DNA of 64,000 bases from CAWFZT01 sp963820415 (GTDB taxonomy: Bacteria; Chloroflexota; Anaerolineae; Anaerolineales; Anaerolineaceae), in assembly GCA_963820415.1 (NCBI GenBank), contig CAWFZT010000008.1, forward strand, positions 682,001-746,000, read 5' to 3'. Shown piece after piece: positions 60,996 to 64,000 of the stretch. The position numbers and the translations under genes are program-made. Each line of letters opens with the position of its first letter. Position 1 is the first letter of the stretch. The notes below the pieces were generated by a model. It did no database searches. It saw nothing but the letters and a program-made list of their open reading frames with translations, and was not told the origin of the DNA.

Positions 60996-63107
60996 ATGAG
61001 AAAGCCGCCTTTTTACGTATTAATTCTGGTTCTTGCAATGTTCGCCAGCGCCTGTATGCCGTTTACTGCACTGGCGCCAACCGTCCAGCAGTCGGGCCCC
61101 AAGGCCGCGGATGTCACGCAGGCTACCACTACCCCACAGCCGATCACCGCCGAGCCCCAGCCGACCATCACGCCGACTTACATCGTCGAATCGGCCGCCG
61201 GAGCAGACCAGCCGGATGAGATCACCGGCAGTTTCCAATACACCAACCCGTTTGTCGTCGAGACTTATTTCGTCGAGCAAGCGGTGGCTTTGAACGATAT
61301 GCATGGCTTTGTGATCCGCGACCTGCTCTGGACGCTGCCGATCGCCGGGCAGACATTAGGTTACCTGAAGATCGACACCAAGACGAAAACCGGCGCCTTT
61401 CAGCTTTCCCTGCCGGAGCGCCCGCTGGGGACTCTGAATAAATTCGGGACGAGCAGCCAGGGAGTGGAAATTTTTGCCGTGGCGTACTCGCCCAACCTGG
61501 CGGGTGGCCCCTTCTCCGAAGGGGATGACCCTTCCAAGGGCTGGCCGAGTTACCTGGCTTCGGTGAAGACCGATACCCAACGGCAGGAAGAAGTTACCGG
61601 CGGCAAACTGGTCGTGTGGGCCCCAGACGCCAACCAGATGTTCCCCACCGGGTTTGGACCGGATGGGCTGCTCTTCACCAAGGACGATCCACTGGCGGTT
61701 TTGCCGGCCGGCTGGTCGGTGATCGATCTGGACCAGAAGCCGTTCGCCATCGACCGTGAGGCGGTGCCCCAGCTCACCCTGTACGAGCCCACCGACATAG
61801 CGCTGAAAGATTACTCTAACAATTCGTACAGCGTGGCGTTCCAGAAATTAGTTGATTTTGCCAAGACCAACTATGCCTTCAACGATATCCCGGGCAAAGC
61901 GCCCAACTGGGACCAGCTCTACGCCCATCTTGCCCCGCAGGTCAAAACCGCCGAAACCAACCACGACGCGACGGCTTTCTACCAGGCGCTGTCGGACTTC
62001 ACCCTGGCCTTTAATGATGGCCATAGTGATCTTGTTGGCGGGCAGATCGGCCGGCAGGTGAGATCCAAAGCCTACTCTGGCGGATACGGCTTCTCCATCC
62101 TGGAAACCAACGACCAGAAAGAGATCGTGGTCTTCGTGACGCAGGGTGGGCCGGCTGAAGCGGCTGGAATGAAGGTCGGCGCCGAGGTGACCCAGTTCAA
62201 CGGTACGCCAATTCTGGATGCCATCAGCAAGGTCAAGCCTCAGATAGACCAGGGCTTTTCCACGGATAGCGCCCGGCGCTACCAGCAGGTGCGCTATTTG
62301 ACGCGCGCCCCGCTCGGTACGACTGCCTCGGTGACCTTTACTAACCCTGGCGAAGCCTCCCAGACGGTCAACCTGACCACGGTGCAGGAAACCGACAGCT
62401 TTTCCTACACCTCGGTTTACCATGGTTATGACCCGAACGCCCTGCCGGTCGAGTTCAGCATCCTCCCCTCGGGCGTGGGGTACATCAAGATGAATTCTTT
62501 CGATGACGACCTGAACCTGATCATACGCCTGTTCCAGCGCGCCCTGACCACTTTCCAGGCCAACCAGGTGCCTGGAATTATCATAGACATGCGCACAAAT
62601 CCAGGCGGGTCGCAGCTCGGGTTAGCGGGGTTCCTGACCACCAACACCATCCATGTGGGGCAGCTCGAATACTTCAATACGAATACAGGCAAGTTCGAGC
62701 CCTTCGGGGCGCCGAACGATTTTACCGCCAACGTGGAGCAGTATAAATTTAACAAAATGGTGTTGCTGGTTGGCCAGGGCTGCGCCAGCGCCTGCGAGCT
62801 GGAAGCCTACGGCTTCAGCCAGGTGCCCGGCATGATTGTGGTTGGGCAGCGCCCGAGCGCCGGCGTGGAAGCCGAAGTTGGGCGCGGGCAGTTCAACCTG
62901 CCGGAGGGCATGTCGTTCCAGATGCCCACCGGGCGCGAAATCCTGCCAGATGGCAGCATTTTCCTGGAAGGCAAGGGCGTCCAGCCGACGGTGAAGGTGC
63001 CGATCACGGCCGACAGCCTGACCTCTGGGAAAGACACGGTGCTGGATGCGGCGGTGAACCAGATTACCAATTCGAGCAGCTCGGGGACGTTTGCGGTAGC
63101 GCCATAG
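60996..63107 (+). CDS. S41-family (C-terminal processing) peptidase, lipoprotein
   Basis: 703 residues from ATG 60996 (AGGAG 5 bases upstream). Lipoprotein signal with lipobox ASAC near residue 20, then a Thr/Pro linker. LEYFN is preceded by IIDMRTNPGGSQLGLAGFL and followed by VLLVGQGCASACELEAYGF, in which Ser of GCASACE is the nucleophile of S41 proteases, as in the Ctp/tricorn core. A PDZ-like region with GGPAEAAGMKVGAEVTQFNG lies before it (about residues 370-470). The N-terminal third is not recognised. It probably cleaves cell-surface proteins. Confidence 0.9.
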   Translation: MRKPPFYVLILVLAMFASACMPFTALAPTVQQSGPKAADVTQATTTPQPITAEPQPTITPTYIVESAAGADQPDEITGSFQYTNPFVVETYFVEQAVALNDMHGFVIRDLLWTLPIAGQTLGYLKIDTKTKTGAFQLSLPERPLGTLNKFGTSSQGVEIFAVAYSPNLAGGPFSEGDDPSKGWPSYLASVKTDTQRQEEVTGGKLVVWAPDANQMFPTGFGPDGLLFTKDDPLAVLPAGWSVIDLDQKPFAIDREAVPQLTLYEPTDIALKDYSNNSYSVAFQKLVDFAKTNYAFNDIPGKAPNWDQLYAHLAPQVKTAETNHDATAFYQALSDFTLAFNDGHSDLVGGQIGRQVRSKAYSGGYGFSILETNDQKEIVVFVTQGGPAEAAGMKVGAEVTQFNGTPILDAISKVKPQIDQGFSTDSARRYQQVRYLTRAPLGTTASVTFTNPGEASQTVNLTTVQETDSFSYTSVYHGYDPNALPVEFSILPSGVGYIKMNSFDDDLNLIIRLFQRALTTFQANQVPGIIIDMRTNPGGSQLGLAGFLTTNTIHVGQLEYFNTNTGKFEPFGAPNDFTANVEQYKFNKMVLLVGQGCASACELEAYGFSQVPGMIVVGQRPSAGVEAEVGRGQFNLPEGMSFQMPTGREILPDGSIFLEGKGVQPTVKVPITADSLTSGKDTVLDAAVNQITNSSSSGTFAVAP

Positions 63108-63305
63108 ACTGACTTTGTCCTTCTGGCCGGCCGGACATGATAGTACTCGGCCAGTCAGAATTTATGTCTTTGCGAACCCCCGTCCTCTACTAGAAGAAAG
63201 TCACAACCAAAAGAAAGGGGGTGAAGCAATCTCTGACCCGACCAGAGATCCCTTATCGCATACCGAGATGGCTTCGTCTATGATATAATTTTTTTGCTCA
63301 ATGCC

Positions 63306-63377
63306 GGGCCCGTAGCTCAGCGGCAGAGCGCGCGGCTCATAACCGCTTGGTCGAAGGTTCGAATCCTTCCGGGCCCA
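63306..63377 (+). tRNA. tRNA-Met (anticodon CAT)
   Basis: Acceptor GGGCCCG (63306-63312) pairs with CGGGCCC (63370-63376), discriminator A. D-arm with AGCTCAGCGGCAGAGC, anticodon loop CTCATAA, T-arm GAAGG-TTCGAAT-CCTTC. TATAAT at 63284-63289 upstream, TTTTTG after. Anticodon CAT could also be a tRNA-Ile2 with lysidine; sequence alone favours Met. Confidence 0.93.
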
Positions 63378-63544
63378 CTTTTTGTACTTCGTATATTTTC
63401 CGAGATTATCTCGAACTTTATTGGTAGGTGGGAATTTGCATAACAACAGGCAATTGTGGAATGATCCATTGGTCAAATGGCTGTATAATTTTCCTGTATG
63501 TCAGGTTGTTCAAGTAATAAATAGGCGGCAAATGGAGGAATAAG

Positions 63545-63715
63545 ATGAAACTATCCCCACCGAAACAGGTTACCTGGTTCGTAGCTCTAGCGCTTGCTGT
63601 ACTCGGATTGCTTGGGTATACACATACAATAGCTGCACTCACCCCTTATGCATTTTGGCTTGCCCTAATTGCTGCAGCGCTCATGCTTATAGCAACCATA
63701 ACTAAAGGTCTATAA
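63545..63715 (+). CDS. Small two-helix membrane protein, 56 residues
   Basis: ATG 63545 with GGAGG 5 bases upstream. MKLSPPKQVTWFVALALAVL begins a helix, a short loop with Thr/His follows, and YAFWLALIAAALMLIATIT is a second helix ending KGL. This layout (KxSPPKQVTW, two helices, KGL end) looks conserved in Anaerolineae, by my recollection. Function unknown. Confidence 0.75.
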   Translation: MKLSPPKQVTWFVALALAVLGLLGYTHTIAALTPYAFWLALIAAALMLIATITKGL

Positions 63716-63898
63716 TTCATGCCCAATCCAAGGGCTGCTTCGCGTTTAAGGCCTGGAACGTGACAGCTCCGCAGTTTAAGGGGTGATGTCTTTATATTTA
63801 AAGTTATCCTGGAGGGTATATCGACCTCCTGATAAATTTAAACAAAGTCCGTTCTCAAAATGCCGCCCAACTGGAATTGAACCTTGAACCTCTTGGTA

Positions 63899-63923
63899 GC
63901 AGGTTCGATCCCCGCCGGGCCCA
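63899..63923 (+). tRNA. 3' fragment of a tRNA (T-arm and acceptor end only)
   Basis: GCAGG-TTCGATC-CCCGC is a T-arm, then CGGGCCC-A is the acceptor strand, the same acceptor as tRNA-Met at 63306-63377. The 5' two thirds are absent. The T-stem differs from that of tRNA-Met, so it is not a copy of it. It could be a remnant of an integration event. Confidence 0.5.
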
Positions 63924-64000
63924 CAGAATTGCAGATTGTAGATTGAGGATTGTTGATAAAAGATTGGTCGCAGGCACCATTGAGTTGTGATATTCAAATC

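Noticed and set aside
63201..63476. 91-codon minus-strand frame with KDSNLRPSGYEPRALPLSYG
   Set aside because: It is the well-known false protein read antisense across a tRNA gene (tRNA-Met 63306-63377).
63776..63997. 73-codon minus-strand frame ending over a tRNA fragment
   Set aside because: Also antisense to tRNA sequence; no ribosome site or domain.

Overview
The window reads as a chromosomal segment of a Chloroflexota bacterium of the Anaerolineae type. This is inferred from gene style: lipoproteins with Thr/Pro-rich linkers and an NBR1-type Ig domain, an UMF1 transporter, UPF0158, DUF433/DUF5615 and DUF4160/DUF2442 pairs, and many small dispersed hairpin repeats. Most of it is GC-rich housekeeping and peripheral metabolism. 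Two AT-rich inserts (about 22.1-29.0 kb and 36.3-40.3 kb) stand out in base composition and gene content. No rRNA, CRISPR array, transposase or integrase gene was seen.

Layout. 0-13 kb: a methyltransferase end, an orphan methanol:corrinoid methyltransferase (mtaB), proline synthesis (proB-proA), a HAD phosphatase, an EamA exporter, HIT-like and DegV proteins, a membrane protein joining a catalytically altered site-2 protease to PDZ and Lon-type domains, a YceI lipoprotein, an Ig-like lipoprotein and a truncated histidine kinase. 13-22 kb: a sugar-phosphate operon (pgi, a small chimeric ORF, gnd, pgm), homoserine dehydrogenase, a PPOX flavoprotein, a VapBC-type toxin-antitoxin pair and an aldo/keto reductase. 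22.6-28.9 kb: a compact four-gene minus-strand operon encoding a ParB-like protein, a SNF2 helicase, a DUF3883-type nuclease and a two-part (DUF1156-like) DNA methyltransferase. This is the best candidate for a little-described restriction-like defence system. 29-36 kb: a ManA-like cupin, an ABC-F ATPase with an attenuator-like leader, a flavin reductase, a hexose-6-phosphate mutarotase, and MarR plus an ABC-2 permease.

36.3-40.3 kb: the permease is broken by a decayed second island. It holds the C-terminal end of a DUF1156 methylase, a helix-hairpin-helix coiled-coil protein, a heavily damaged SNF2 gene and the N-terminal end of a DUF1156 methylase, then the 3' part of an ABC ATPase. 40.8-64 kb: an aldo/keto reductase, an Hsp70/beta-propeller pair, a Gfo/Idh oxidoreductase, a VanW protein, a berberine-type oxidase, a nitroreductase, a methyltransferase/CehA-type pair, lipoate ligase, UPF0158, UMF1, another methyltransferase, two small toxin-antitoxin-like pairs, tRNA-Gly(TCC), an S41 peptidase, tRNA-Met(CAT) and a small membrane protein.

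Cross-cutting points. Seven otherwise good genes (proA, yceI, an aldo/keto reductase, the island methylase, the propeller protein, Gfo/Idh and the nitroreductase) each carry one apparent frameshift, and every one is a net +1 base. That pattern suggests insertion-type sequence error rather than seven independent inactivations. Regulatory DNA is unusually readable: two 50-bp loopless palindromes between convergent genes, palindromic operators on the promoters of marR and two toxin-antitoxin loci, and three genes whose TATAAT box ends exactly 6 bases before the ATG (leaderless candidates).
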